Of a DNA stretch of 64,000 bases, positions 19,519 through 31,800 are shown piece by piece (within the stretch, counting starts at the first letter, position 1; every line of letters starts with the position of its first letter). Origin of the DNA: Anaeramoeba flamelloides (lineage: Eukaryota; Metamonada; Anaeramoebidae); assembly GCA_027625915.1 (NCBI GenBank), contig JANTQA010000008.1, positions 9,408,501 to 9,472,500 of the forward strand, written 5' to 3'. The notes beneath the pieces are model-generated. The model did not search any database. It had not been told where the DNA came from and worked only from the letters and a program-made list of their open reading frames with translations. The translations under genes were made by a program, and so were the position numbers.

Positions 19519-20489
19519 GGATCTTTCCCTTTTTTTTAAAAAATAATAAATAAAATTAATATTTGAAGATTAAAATTAGCAATTTCTACATTATTAATAA
19601 TGAGTTTATTATATTTTCTTTGAATATTAATTTCTTTTTGCTTGCTTTTTTTTCCTTTTCAATTAATAGAGAAATTCATTATAATATTTTTTTTATCGAG
19701 ATGAAATGCATTTATTGCATGCTCGATACAATATCACTAATTTCCAAATTTTTTCACTAATTAAATTGTTTTTCACAAATTTAAAACGATTTATTTCTCA
19801 AAAAGTATTTCAAAACCACAAAATCAAGATTTGGGTTTCTATTTTGAGAAACAAAATCTTAATCATAAGGCACTGGCTATAACATTTTTTTGTTTTTTAA
19901 TGTTGACTCAATTTAATAGTCAATTTTATACAAGCCAAAATATAAGGTATTTAATAAAAAGTGGGGCTTTTATTTTTTACATTTCATAAAAAACCATCTT
20001 AGATGGTGAAGCTATTCGTTAATTGGCAATAATAAATTAAGTTAAAAAATATTAATACCTATTGAATCAAATACTATCGTATTTATTTCAAAATATGTAT
20101 TTTGAAATATTCCCAAAAAATGAAAGAAAAAAATTAGCACTTTTTTTTAGAGAACAAAATATGAAAGACGAATTTCAATAAAAAACTGGAAATATAGTAA
20201 TGAGAAAATAAACGATTTTTTAGAAGATAAAAAACAGTTATATGTTTTCCATTGTCTAGTGAAATTTTTTGAGATTAAAAAAGTTATGAAAACCATTTTT
20301 TTGATCAATAAGAAAATAATAAATAGTAATTTTCACCATGAAAAAATATCATATATAATTGATCTCAGTAATTTAATATTTTTTATTGTTAGTAATTGCC
20401 TTACTTAAAAAAAAAATTTGAATTATTAGACAGAATCAATAAATTATTGTAAATGATTTTATATATTTAAATATTTTTATGAGGATTGA
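19519..20489. other. AT-rich intergenic stretch
   Basis: Downstream of importin alpha. No gene, RNA or recognised repeat. Confidence 0.4.
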
Positions 20490-21089
20490 GTTTAATAAAG
20501 ATATTTGAAAATAAATTTTCAGTACTTTTTTGGAAATATACGATTTTTCTCAAATTTTGACTCAGTTTATAATGTTATTGGAAGCGGATTTGAGGATTTT
20601 ATCCATGTATTCTTATCAAAAAAACATTTTCAAATTTTTGGATCCGAATCATTTTTTCTAATTTTTCAAATTTTAGTTTTACTTGTTCAAATTTTTTTTT
20701 CTTCAAATTTTGTTTTTCTTTTTCTCATTCAAATTTTTCTTTCTTTTTCTCTTTTTTTTTTGTTTTTTTTTTTTTAAACAAAAGATCAAAAAAAAAAAAA
20801 AAAAGATCTTCAAAAAGATTAATAATCAATAAGAAATTTGAGATTATGTAATGTCTTTTAAAATGAATTTAATTATTGTTCGTAAAAAATCGTCTTGTTT
20901 ACTTTTTTTCAGTGAAAGTTCAGTAATACAAAATCCGTAATGCTCTTTTCCTAAATTGTGACTCACTTTTTTTTAGTTTTTGGTTTTATTTTGTGAGATT
21001 TTTAAAATTTCAGGTTTTTATATATTTAGAATGAGTTCAAAGTGAATTAAAAATCATATTTAATTATTTGTTATTCTTAAATAATAAAG

Positions 21090-21120
<31 letters not shown>

Positions 21121-21165
21121 CATGTGAGTAACAATTTTTGAAATGGTGTTTTAGATTAAACAAAA
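20490..21165. mobile_element. Family A element, copy 2 (reverse)
   Basis: Reverse-complement match to 8965-9575: TTTGACTCAGTTTATAATG, TTGGATCCGAATCATTTTTT, TTATGTAATGTCTTTTAAAA, a (TA)n run at 21090-21118 and GTGAGTAACAATTTTTGAAA. Non-coding. Confidence 0.7.
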
Positions 21166-21329
21166 ATTTTGCAAAATTTTTTACAACTTTTTTTTTTTTT
21201 TTTTGTTTTTGTTGATTTTTTTTTTATTACAAGTTTTTTTTAAAACTAAAATTCAAAAAATAGAATGAAAAAAAAAAACTACAAAATTAATAAATAATTT
21301 TCATATTTTATAAAAATCATAATTATTTC

Positions 21330-21890
21330 TCATTTACAGGAAATAATATCATTTTGATTCTTTTCACTGTTTTAATTGCGTAAAAAATTTTGAATTCAGA
21401 AACCTTTTTTGTTATTTTAGGAATTTTTTACGAACTATTGATATTAATTTCAAAGTTGAGTCATTCCAAATAGAAGAAATCAAATAAAATTCGTCAATAG
21501 TATCTAAACATTTATCCAATTGATATTCCTAAGAGAATTTTAACAAATTAAAGAGATTTTTTTTTTTATTTTGCTCATCTCCAAAATTTTTAACACCCCA
21601 TTTATTAATTACTCTGAAAATTATCATTTTTTTTTTTGTTTTTTGAGTATTTTAATTTATAAAAAATTGTTAGTATTTCAAATAGTGAAGATTTCTAATT
21701 TAGTATTGTTTCTAGAATTGATTAAAAAAGTTTTTTTTCAAAAAATAACTTTATCTGTGTTAAAAAATTTTGACCGAAGTTTATCTTCACTAGTTTTTGA
21801 ATATTTTCTAAGATATTTCAGTTTTTCACCAAAAAATACAAAAGTTCTGGTAATTTCGTTTATCATGAAAAGGGAACTTAATTAGGGATT
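21330..21890 (+). repeat. Family F element, copy 2 (diverged)
   Basis: Shares CAAATAGAAGAAATCAAATA, AGTATCTAAACATTTATC and a TTTTTAACAC..ATTTATTAATTA block with 33105-33660. Diverged and non-coding. Confidence 0.5.
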
Positions 21891-22574
21891 TGACAATTTT
21901 TTATTATAATTCTAATATTTCAAAGAACTTGATTTTTTTTTAATTTTTTTGATATTATAATGGTTTTTAATATTTAAAAAATTACTTAGAATTGAAAAAG
22001 TTTCTAAATATGATTTTTTTTATCTATTTTTAAAGTGTTGATTTATCTTTTTGATCCCTATTTTGACCATTTAATTTAATTTTATATAATTATTAATAGT
22101 GTGAAAAAAAACTTGAGTTGAAAGTTTGGTTCGATTCTGCGACAAAGTGGAAAAATAAATGGAAGAAATTGTTGAAAAAAGGCCAAATATGATTTTTAGT
22201 TGGAATTAAAATGAGAAAACAAAGAACCCAAGAAAACATAAAAAACCTATAATCAAAAGTGAAATAAATAAAAAGAAGAATCAAATTAAATTCAAAATGT
22301 AGTTTATCCTTTTACACATAATCGAAATAAAAGTAAAATATTTGGGATTTTTTTATTCAAAAATAATGAATTCCAATGTAAAAATAAAACATAGTTACAT
22401 TATTTTCATAATATTATTAAAAATTGATCAAACATTATAAATTAAGATTTAAAAATACCTTTCGCTTCATTTGAAAGATGTACAAATTCAACATAATTTT
22501 TGGAACCAGAAAATCTCTAATTATTGCACATTTTTTCAAATTTTTTAAATACATAAATTATTTTACTGGAATAT
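21891..22574. other. AT-rich intergenic stretch
   Basis: No gene or repeat recognised. Confidence 0.35.
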
Positions 22575-22779
22575 TAATTTTGTGCCTTACTTTTCAATTA
22601 AAGTTTATTACTTAAAAGTGGAACTGGTTGAATTGAAAAATTGATTAATTTTTTCTGAAGATATTATTTTGATAATACTAACATGAAAAAATAACATTTA
22701 AAATAAAAAGTTAGACAAAACTACTACATTCATTAACTTATCACTTTTAATAATAGAAGTTATTCGCAATACACAACCA

Positions 22780-22968
22780 GTTCCACTTTTAAGGCACAAA
22801 ATACAACGAAATTTAATATATAAAAAATTTCTCAAATTAAGGCACAAAATTTAAATTCTAGTAAAATAATTTGTAAAAAAAAATATTCCAAATTTTGTAA
22901 TTAATTTGAGATTTTTTTGTGCTTTAAATTTTGTTGAAAGTTTGTGCCTTAAAAATGGAACTGACTGT
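22780..22968. mobile_element. Family M palindromic MITE, copy 1, inserted in family L
   Basis: About 188 bp, nearly one long palindrome: CAGTTCCACTTTTAAGGCAC ... GTGCCTTAAAAATGGAACTG, with inner AAATTAAGGCACAAAATTT. A second copy is at 36199-36385 and a half copy at about 22575-22635. Confidence 0.75.
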
Positions 22969-23227
22969 AATCAAAATTAAAGAATTTAATATCCATGATG
23001 CTATTTTATTTATTGTTGTTAGTATAACCACCTTTTTTACAAAGTCTCTAGTCAAGTAAAAAGTGTATTTTTTTGGGTTTGAAATTTCTAATAAATTTAG
23101 GATAAATTTTAGTTTAATTCAAATTGAAAATATTCACTTTGATAGATAATAAAGAATAATTTTGAAAATGCTGTACTCATCTGATAAAAATTAAATATAG
23201 AAAAAAAACCATATGATAATTATTATA

Positions 23228-23502
23228 AGTTTCCTAGGTTTACCAAAATTGTATAGAATAGAGAAAAATCATATATTTTACTCAATACTTCTAGATTTTT
23301 GATTCTGATAAAGCTAATGAAAGGGCCGGTAGAGTTCCTAGGTTTTTTTTTTTTTTTTTTAATTTTAGAAATAAAAAGAAAATCTATAAATTTACTAATA
23401 AATAGAAAACCCATGAAAAGTTAAAGGCGGTTAACCAGATTTCAAAAGAATAGAGTAAAAACTTTGAATTTACTCTATTCTTTTGAATTCTGGACAACCT
23501 AG
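23228..23502. repeat. Hairpin-module cluster 4
   Basis: Diverged members of all three palindrome types: one with AGAATAGAGAAAAATCATAT, one starting CCTAGGTTTTTTTTTTTTT, and one from CCAGATTTCAAAAGAATAGA to its mirror ending ACAACCTAG. Confidence 0.7.
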
Positions 23503-23877
23503 TTGAGAATTTTTTTTCTTTTTTACAATTTTAAAAGAACAAATAATTCCTTTAAAAGTCCAAATAAATGGTTACCCATTTGAAAGATATTTATTAAATT
23601 TAAACTACCCTTAAAATATATGACTATAACCTCTTAACTCTGATTCAAAAAATATTCAAATATTTTACTATAAAATTTGAAAAAAATCTTATATGAAGCT
23701 GGAAAATTAGATTTTTTCGACCTATATTGTTAAATATTACAAAAAATTATTTGTGATCCAAGATCTTTTGTGAACCAATAATGTTTATTATAAGTGAGGC
23801 TATTAAAAAGTACAAAATTCACAAATATTTCATTTTGTTTTCAAAAAATATTATCATGATCACTATTACTGTTGTCA

Positions 23878-24352
23878 AAATAAAACGTGCAAAATAATTT
23901 AATTCGTGTTACAAAATAAAAAGAGTGTTTTTTTGTTAGAGTAGACCTATACATTAACTAATCCAAGAAACTGATAATAAACACTAAAAAAAAATGGTAT
24001 TGGTTTCTTAAAGTTCTATTATTTAAAAAGAAATTCTAAAAATGAAGGATCAAATTGCAAAATTTATCTCTAAAAATAGAGTCAATTTTTTTTTAGATAT
24101 TTTTTACAACAAAAACAAACAAAAAATTTAAAAAATTTGGAATATTATGAAAAAATTTGAACCAATTGCATTCCTAATTTAAAAATTTACTTAAAATATC
24201 AACAAGTTTTCCTTCAAAATTTTTTTGAATTTAGGTAATCCACTAGGCAGAGAATTGTATGTTGCCTTGGAACAAGAAGAAAAAAAATCACGGCTAATAT
24301 TTTAAAAAAATTGATTAATAGTCTATGTACACACATTATTTTGATCAAGTAG
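23878..24352. mobile_element. Family J element, copy 1
   Basis: Inverted ends GTCAAAATAAAACGTGC and the mirror-like ..CACACATTATTTTGATCA. Internal marks: TTTCTTAAAGTTCTATTATT and GTTGCCTTGGAACAAGAAG. Copies at 51256 and 58240. Its right end lies under 200 bp upstream of the WH1 gene. Confidence 0.65.
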
Positions 24353-24544
24353 TGACTGGATTTCATTTTTATAATCAAATCAAAATCTTTTCCTTTTTGA
24401 GTTTTCGAATGAAGTGTTCTCTGATTTATTTCAATAATATACTTTTTGAAGAAATAAACATGATTTTCAATTTTACATCTGAAAGGAAAACGGCCAAAAT
24501 AAAATCATTTTTCTGAAAATCATTTCCAAGTTTTGAAAAAACAA

Positions 24545-24943
24545 ATGTCCAACTTAAAAGAACATGTACATACAATTCTAAAGCCTGAAGACTTTCGAAT
24601 GATAAAAAACGTTTTGTCACGTGAAACTCTTTTAGCACATTCTGTTGCAAGGTTGTACTATGCAGAAGAAGACACACTAAAATGGATCTATAGCGAAATC
24701 TGGGGTGTTGTTGCACTTACAGAAAAAGACAATTGCCACTATATCCAAATCATCGATTTAGAAACAAACAAGATCCGATTTAAGCATGAAGTTTATAGGA
24801 ATTTCCCTTACAAAACTTACCTTGGGTTTGTCCATGCCTGGGAATCAGAAGAGTGCTCTTTTGCACTTTCTTTTTCAGACACAAAGGATTCCAAAGTATT
24901 TAAAGACAAAGTAGAATCCATTATACCTTATGACAAAAAATAA
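24545..24943 (+). CDS. Stand-alone WH1/EVH1-domain protein (WASP-type)
   Basis: 132 aa, almost entirely one WH1 (EVH1) fold of the WASP type. It starts LLAHSVARLYYAEED, then LKWIYSEIWGVVALTEKDN, HYIQIIDLETNKIRFKHEVY, FPYKTYLGFVHAWESE and CSFALSF, ending with a helix (SKVFKDKVESIIPYDKK). This matches the WASP order: VQLYAAD, Trp strand, GVACLVKDN, F.R..D...G.LLWEQELY, YFHTFAGD, LNFA. WH1 domains bind proline-rich partners such as WIP. Here the basic region, CRIB and VCA actin-nucleating parts are absent, and no downstream exon is visible. Start at the ATG 24545. It may act as a competitor or adaptor, which is inference. Confidence 0.8.
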   Translation: MSNLKEHVHTILKPEDFRMIKNVLSRETLLAHSVARLYYAEEDTLKWIYSEIWGVVALTEKDNCHYIQIIDLETNKIRFKHEVYRNFPYKTYLGFVHAWESEECSFALSFSDTKDSKVFKDKVESIIPYDKK

Positions 24944-25640
24944 TCAAAAAATTAAACATTTATTTTGGAAAACAGAAGAGCCTTTTTAAAAAACCGTATT
25001 TAACTTTTTACTTTTTGAAAAAACGATAAAAACAAATCCTTTTTCTTTTTTCTTTTTTCTTTTTTCAATTTTCTTTTTTCAATTTTTTTTCTTTTTTTTT
25101 ATTTAACTTGATTCTATTAATTCTAAAAGAAAAGTTAAACTAAATAACTCCAAAAAAAGATAATTTTTTTAATGTACCTTTAGTTTTAATAAAATAATTT
25201 CTTCGACTTGACTTTAAAAACTTTTTTTGCTACAATTTTTTTTGAAACAAATAATTCTTTTACAGACCTTTTGTGTTTGGCTTTTTTTCGTTTATAATCA
25301 AACAAAAACCTTTTATTAATTTAGTATTTGTTGCAAAATAAAAAGAACAAAATTTTCATTCAGCTTTCCAAAAAAAGCTTTTTTAAATCATGTAACCTTT
25401 CAAATTTTGTATTCCATAAAGCTATTTAAAATACTTATCTCTTTTATAATTGGGAACTTTGATGTTTAATTTTAATTCTTGGGATGTTAAGTGTTTTTGA
25501 AAAGTTGTATGAAAATTTTGATCTTTTTAAATTACAATTAAGAGTAGTCCTGTTTCTGCAAATTTCTTTAACAATTTTTTTACACTTTTTTTGGTTTCCT
25601 GATCAATTCAAAAAACTTTTTATTCCAATTTCCATTTTAC
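24944..25640. repeat. Intergenic, including a family H fragment
   Basis: 25310-25420 (AAAATTTTCATTCAGCTTTCC) matches the reverse complement of about 63110-63225. The rest is AT-rich with T/C-rich microsatellite at 25030-25100. No gene. Confidence 0.45.
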
Positions 25641-25735
25641 TAAATTTTAGGTAGGTTTATTACTTGGTTCATCAAAAAATTGTTCAGTTATAAAAAGGAT
25701 TCAATTTTAAAACTCAGAAAATTTACAAATTATCT
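25640..25735. repeat. Family R fragment
   Basis: AAATTTTAGGTAGGTTTATT..ACTTGGTTCAT matches the inner right part of the family R copy at 4189-4809. The terminal repeats are missing. Confidence 0.55.
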
Positions 25736-26019
25736 AAACAGATAGTCTTATGCTCTGAATAAAAATAAATCAAAAATCTTGTGAAATGTGTTAAAAAATT
25801 AACAAATATTGATCCTCTTTTGAAGATTTATACCATTATCTATGAAATTGCCCAAAATCTGAATATCTGAATTAAAAAAAAATTATGATATCTAATATAT
25901 TAAATAATAATATTTTTGATATTATTCAAAAAAAAAATTCAATCTATTTATTGTCTTTAGTGGATAATAAATAAATTTTTGAGTCTTTAATCTAATTTCT
26001 AAATACAAAATTAGGAATT

Positions 26020-26358
26020 AGGTAAGTGTCGTCAAGTTCCTAGATTTTTTTACAACTTACTTTTGTTCAGAAAATCAATTGATTTTCAATTCAAAACAAA
26101 AATTTATCAACAGAACAACATCTGTTTTTGAATTTAAAAGAATAAAAATAAATATTTTACTTGATTCTTTTAAATCCCAGAAGAGTGAATGGAATATTTT
26201 CTTGGGGTTTTCTGTTTTAGTTAGAAAAAATATTGATTTTACGAATAAAAAGTAAACCAGGAATAAGCTAATGATGTTTTTTTTTTTTTTTTATTAAAGA
26301 AATAAAAAGACAATTTCTTGAATTTTCTTTTAATTTCTTAAATTTAAAAAAACCGAAC
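26020..26358. repeat. Hairpin-module cluster 5
   Basis: Border TAAGTGTCGTCAAGTTCCTA, then palindromes of the three types: one with GAAAATCAATTGATTTTC, one with AAAAGAATAAAAATAAATA, and a last one with AGAAATAAAAAGACAATTTC ending in AAACCGAACTG. Eroded relative to cluster 2. Confidence 0.7.
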
Positions 26359-26404
26359 TGTATATAAGATGAATTAACAAAATCCACGTTAAATAATAAA
26401 TATA

Positions 26405-27062
26405 ATAAAATTATAGAGTTTTTTTTTTAAAATTTTGTTTAAAGTGATAAATGTTCTGAAATATCTTTACTCCACACAATCAGAAATATTGATTTGTTAT
26501 ATAATAATAAACCCCATTTCACTCCTATTTCCCATCCAAAAATGTAAAATTCACTTTTTCCTTTTAAGAATAAATCAATATATTGTTTAGAAATACGAGA
26601 AATAATAAACTTTGGATTAGAGTCGATAATCATCAAAGAAATACTGAACAAATCTTAAATTTCAAAAAAAAAAAAAAATGTTAAAAAATTTTTGTTCCAT
26701 TTTATTGGAAAGTTCTAGTGTAAAAATTTCACACTTTTTATAGGAAATTAAAATTGTTGACAATAAGATTTATTAATTGTAAATGTATTTCTTGTAAAAG
26801 GAATTACAAAGCCTCAATTTTCTTAATGTTAATTTGGAGTTTCAAATATTATTTTTTTTTCTAATTAACTTTTTTTTAAAAAAATATAAAAGAAAAAAAA
26901 AATAAAAAAAAAAAAGTAAAAGAAGAAAATGAGAAAAAATGATTTTGATCAAAAAATTGAAAATTTTGGTTTGAGATGAATAATGAATTAAGCTCATAGA
27001 ATGTATTCTATTTCTTCAATAGAACTGGACCCCTTTGACTGAAAAAGAGTTTATTATAAAAG
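26405..27062. mobile_element. Family Q element, copy 3
   Basis: Aligns with 34046-34625: AATAAACCCCATTTCACTC at one end and TGGACCCCTTTGACTGAAAA at the other, with TAGAAATACGAGAAATAATA and AAAAAATGATTTTGATCAAA inside. A 70-codon - strand frame falls in it and is not conserved in full in the other copies. Confidence 0.65.
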
Positions 27063-27949
27063 ATGATTTTTTATATCTTTTATTAAACCCGATGTTGTGA
27101 GAGTCAATTTTTTTCTGTATATTTATCTCTAAAATAAAATTTTTTCGAAAAAAACTTTATTGTTTAAGACTTCCTTATTTACATTTGTGTTTGTAGAGTA
27201 CAAGTAATATTTTGAAAATCTAACCAAAATTCAATTTGGTTAATATTGATTTTTTTCAAATATTCAACATTAATATTGAAGAAAAGGGATAAAATAATAA
27301 ACTTTAATTTGTTTTTTTTATTTTTAATTCATTATTAGATACGTTATTAATAAAATAAATAAATATTATTTGAGAAAGTGAAGTTTATCATTTTCATTAT
27401 TAATTGGTTTAGATCTAATTAATAATCATTTAAAATCAAAACAAAAAATCAATTGATTATTTCTGATGTATTTTGTGCTCTTAATGACATATATTATGAT
27501 ATTTTTTTATGAAGTTAAAAAACAACAACCCCATAACAGATTTATCTTTTGTAAGATTTCTTAAATACTAAAAAGAAAGAGTTGTGAGTAGGGAATAATA
27601 TAGTTTTTTATTTTTTTCCATTTTTCCCGGGGCTGAATCTTCTTTAGATTCGGAAGAAGAGTTACAATGTAAATAGATCAAGTGATTACTTGCTCATACT
27701 GTGAAACTGAAACACAAAAGTATGAGTAACTTAAAAATAAAAAAAAAAAGCAAAGGTTAAAATTACCAAATTTTTGAAAGCAAATAAGATCAAAAAAAAA
27801 AAAAGAAAATAAATTACAATAATTAAATAACAATCTCCAGGTGAACATTCAAGATCAATTATCAAATTATTAACCCAACCAAAAGTATAGTGGTTGTGAT
27901 TTTGGGAGTTCTTAATTTAAGATAGCATTTGTTTTTTTTTTTTTTTTTG
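27063..27949. other. AT-rich intergenic stretch
   Basis: No gene or repeat recognised. A small patch at 27620-27660 (TTCCCGGGGCTGAATCTTCT) is less AT-rich but not open. Confidence 0.35.
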
Positions 27950-28530
27950 ATTTTTTACCAATTGCCACTTCTAAACACTTTTTAAATTTCAAGTTTTTTT
28001 TTTTTTTCTTTTTAATTTTTTTCTTTTTCTTTTTCAATTCCTTTTTCCAAATCTAAAAATATAAACCCCCAAAAAAGTATTCTGTTATTTAATAATTCAT
28101 TTTTAGAACTTTTAAAAGTAACTATTGTTATAATATTTTAATTTCAGAGATTAATCCAATAATTATCAACATAAAAATCCAAAGATTGATTACATTTGAT
28201 TTCTTTCCATAAATCTAATTGTAATATCAATATATATGTATGAAATAATTTGTCAAATTATCTATTTAGTTTATTATGTAGTTTTTTTTTAAAAATTGAT
28301 TTTTTAAGCTACTAATCAAATATTTCGAGGCAAATTTATAAGAGATATTTTGCTCTCTTTGAAGTCTGAATATTGATAATTCAACCTTGAAATTTGTCTC
28401 AAAATCTAGATTTCTTTCTACAATTGTCGGGTTCGTTTTACGAATATAATGTATGATTTTTCATTGATGAGAATCAACAAATATTACTCCTTGACTAATC
28501 GATTTTTTAGAGACATATGAATCATGGACA
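27950..28530. repeat. Family K element, copy 2
   Basis: Aligns with 15830-16500 through TTTAGAACTTTTAAAAGTAA, GAGATTAATCCAATAATTAT and CTTGACTAATCGATTTTTTA. Confidence 0.6.
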
Positions 28531-28859
28531 ACTAATTTGATTAACACCCCACAACAACTTACATTAATTTTTGACTTGGGCTTGATATATCCTAATCCCT
28601 TAAAAAGAAAAAAACTTTTTTTGGTACATTTTCCTTTTTATTAATTCAATCACTCTTATTTCGAAAACTTTTCCCTTCCTTCAAACAAAAAAAAGACCAA
28701 CAAAACATAGAAAAAAGATCAAATTCTTCAATAAAAATAAAATTATTTTTCACTTTCCAATCACTCAAAATTCATCATTTTTTTCTTTTTAATCTTTTCC
28801 AATAATAAAAAGTAAAAAATAAATCTATTTTTTTTTAATCTAATAGACCAAATTATTTA

Positions 28860-31800
28860 ATGTCCGAAGTAGCATGTTCTACAATTTATTGGCCATCTTG
28901 TTATCTTGACAAAGAGTTAACAAAACACACTGCTTATTTAATTGGTTATAACATTTCTGAGTTTGTTGGATGTGTTACGACTTTAGTTCCACAATCAAAA
29001 ATTGATCAAACAATAAAAAAGCCAACTGAGTTAAACGAACAACTAACTACACTGACAACAAGAAGCATTTTCCATTCTGAAATGTGCAAATATTGTCATG
29101 GCCCACCATCAGTAATTGGTGTCTATCTTATTGACGAGCAAACAAAGACTGGACTGGCAAAGGTTGGGCGTGCAACGAGCTCCTTTTGGCTTACAATTGA
29201 AAAAGGTGAGAACGGTTTGCCTGTAGTTGAGGATATTCACTGCTGTGGGTTTAGGTTTCAAACTACATCAAAAATCATCTTTTACGATCAGCCACATAAC
29301 CATTTACGATTTTATTACCTTGAAAGTACAGGTAAAAAAACCGACATTGAAACAACACTAAGGCATATCAATGCATCTAAATTTATTACAAATGTTGTTA
29401 ATGAACTTATTTCTGAGTTTGGTCAAAAAAAAAAAGAAATAGAAAAAGGAAACAAACCTGCAATTAAATACAAAGTTGAAAAAGAAAACGAAAAAGAAAA
29501 AGAAAATGGAAAAGAGAAAGAAAAAGAAAAAGAAAAACAAATTGAAATCGAAATTGTAAACGAAAAAACACGATCTTCAAGAGGAAGAGAAGATGAAAGT
29601 GAACATGTTGAAGATAAAAAAAGTATCCAAGATGAAAAAAAAACTCCAAAATTTAGAAAAAATAAAAAAAAAATAAGAAGAAATAGAATGGGTACCAAAC
29701 AAACAGGTGAAGAAAGTGAAAACGAAAACTCAACAGATTTTGAAAATGATGAAGAAGGTGAAGAAGAAGAATTTGAGAGAGAAAAAGATGACCTTTTTCA
29801 TTCGAGTAATGAATCTGATGAGAATGAATTCATCAGAGAATCTTACAGCCAAATTTCGGAATCTAGTGAATATAGCGATGGCACACGATCTAGTGAAGAA
29901 GATGAAGAAACTAATTTGAGCAAGAAGAATCCAGATCATCAAGCAAAAGATGAAAAAATCAATAATCAAACGATCTATGAAAAACTCAATTCGAAAAGCA
30001 ATCAACCAGAGTCGCTGAGCCAAATAAAACAACTAAGAGTGCCATATTATTATCAGATTGTTTCCATTTTTGCCATGATGGTTTTAAGATTTTATTTAAT
30101 AATTCATACATTCTTGAATATCAGAATCCGAAAAGATTTCCCGTTGTGGAAACTAACAATTTTTGGAACGCAATTAAACAATAAATTAACTCGTTACATC
30201 CAATTATGCAAGCAGTATTATTTCCATCACAACGTTTGGAACGAAGAGAGAAGAGTTAATTTGGAATACATAAATTTTATGAATTCTGTTGTTGGATTTA
30301 TTTTTGACACGCTGCTTGGGTGGATCACTGGTATTTTTGTTTTGAAAAACCTTCGAATGATGATTGGCCTCATTTCAAAGGAATATTTAGATTTGATTAA
30401 TATCCTATTAACACGTGGCATAATCTGGTTAAGTAGCGGTGCCCCCGCGGGGTTAAAGCTGAACGACGATATGAATAATTTCATTGGAACCATTTTCCTC
30501 CTTGGCATCAGAATATGGAAATCAATGATCACCAAATTATATGTATATATTTTCCAATTGTTCATACTCATCGGCATGTCTTCTTGCCTTGGCGGGTTAT
30601 CAATAATGCTTTCACTAGCTTCCGATCTTCTTTTAATGTCAACCTCTTTAATATATTTCTTTTATTATATTAATTCCAAAATCGTTAAATTTTTGCTACA
30701 CTATATGTTTTCCTTTTTATTATTGTTCAGCGGCAAAAAAAGAAATATTTTAAGAAAAAGAAATGACAGTTGCCAATATTCCATCGGCCAACTATTATTA
30801 GGCACAATATTTTTCACTCTAATAACCTTTTTGTTGCCCACATTCCTTGCATATTATCTTTTGTTTATGGTAATACATTTGGCGCTTGAATTGGGCCAAT
30901 TAGTTCTCGGGATCGTTATTTTAATTTTAAATTATTTGCCATTATTTCAAATTTTTACACACATCTTTCGATCACATCTTACACATTTTGGTGTTTCCTT
31001 TGCACCTTTTAAAGACCCTCAAACAAAAAATGAACAAAAAACTTCATTGGCAACAATTAGAAGCTTCCCTTCAATGAATTCCTTTTCATTTTCAACACAT
31101 TTTTCTTTACAAGTAAGTTTTTTAGATAATATGTATGCATAAATATATACATTACATATATTATAATTATTTTCCTTTTTTTTTCTTTACTTGTATTTTT
31201 TTTATCTTTCTCAACCCTCCAAATCTTTGCTCAGTGTTGAAAGCCTGATGAATATTTTTCAAATTTTCAGAAAAAAAAATATAGAGTTGTTTTAAAAAAA
31301 GTGTTATAAAAAAACTTTTTCAAAAGTATCTCTAAAGCAGTTTATAAACTTAAACCTGCCAATTTTCAGTGCTTTTTTTAAAAACTTTTTTTTATGAAAA
31401 CGACTTTTAGATAAAACCACATACAAAAGCTAATTAATTGATCGATTTCAATCTGATAATGTACATTATGATCAAAATGTGATTCTATTAAAAAAATTTT
31501 TGAATTACAAAAAGTAAACATACATTTAATTGATTTTATTTGAAGTGAAGTAAACTTTCTATTTTTTTCTTCAATACAAAATTAACAAAAGTTTAAGAGG
31601 TTTTATTGGAAGAAGGAAGTAATTAAAGAAAAAATTATCAAATAAAAAGTAAAATAGACCAAAAATTATATAACAAGAAAAATAATAATATTGTATGTAT
31701 AGTTATATATATATATATATATGAAGGTGGATAGTAATTAATCAAAAATATTTTTCAAAAATTTTGACTAACTTTATAATGTTTTTGGAAGTTGTTCTGT

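Larger units (their letters stand above)
22640..23885. mobile_element. Family L element, copy 3, with family M and hairpin cluster 4 inside
   Basis: Left part: AACATGAAAAAATAACATTT, TTATTCGCAATACACAA. Middle: CAAAGTCTCTAGTCAAG. Right part: ACAAATAATTCC..AAAAGTCC and ATTTGAAAGATATTTATT. It aligns with 37640-38350. Confidence 0.6.

Noticed and set aside
22093-22284. Possible tRNA T-loop GGTTCGATTC at about 22127
   Set aside because: No acceptor stem or D-arm can be paired around it. No tRNA or rRNA was found elsewhere in the window.
26439-26651. 70-codon - strand frame with IIDSNPKFIISRISKQ
   Set aside because: Part of family Q. Similar words appear in the other copies but the full frame does not. 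It may be a relic of an ancestral coding element, too weak to call.
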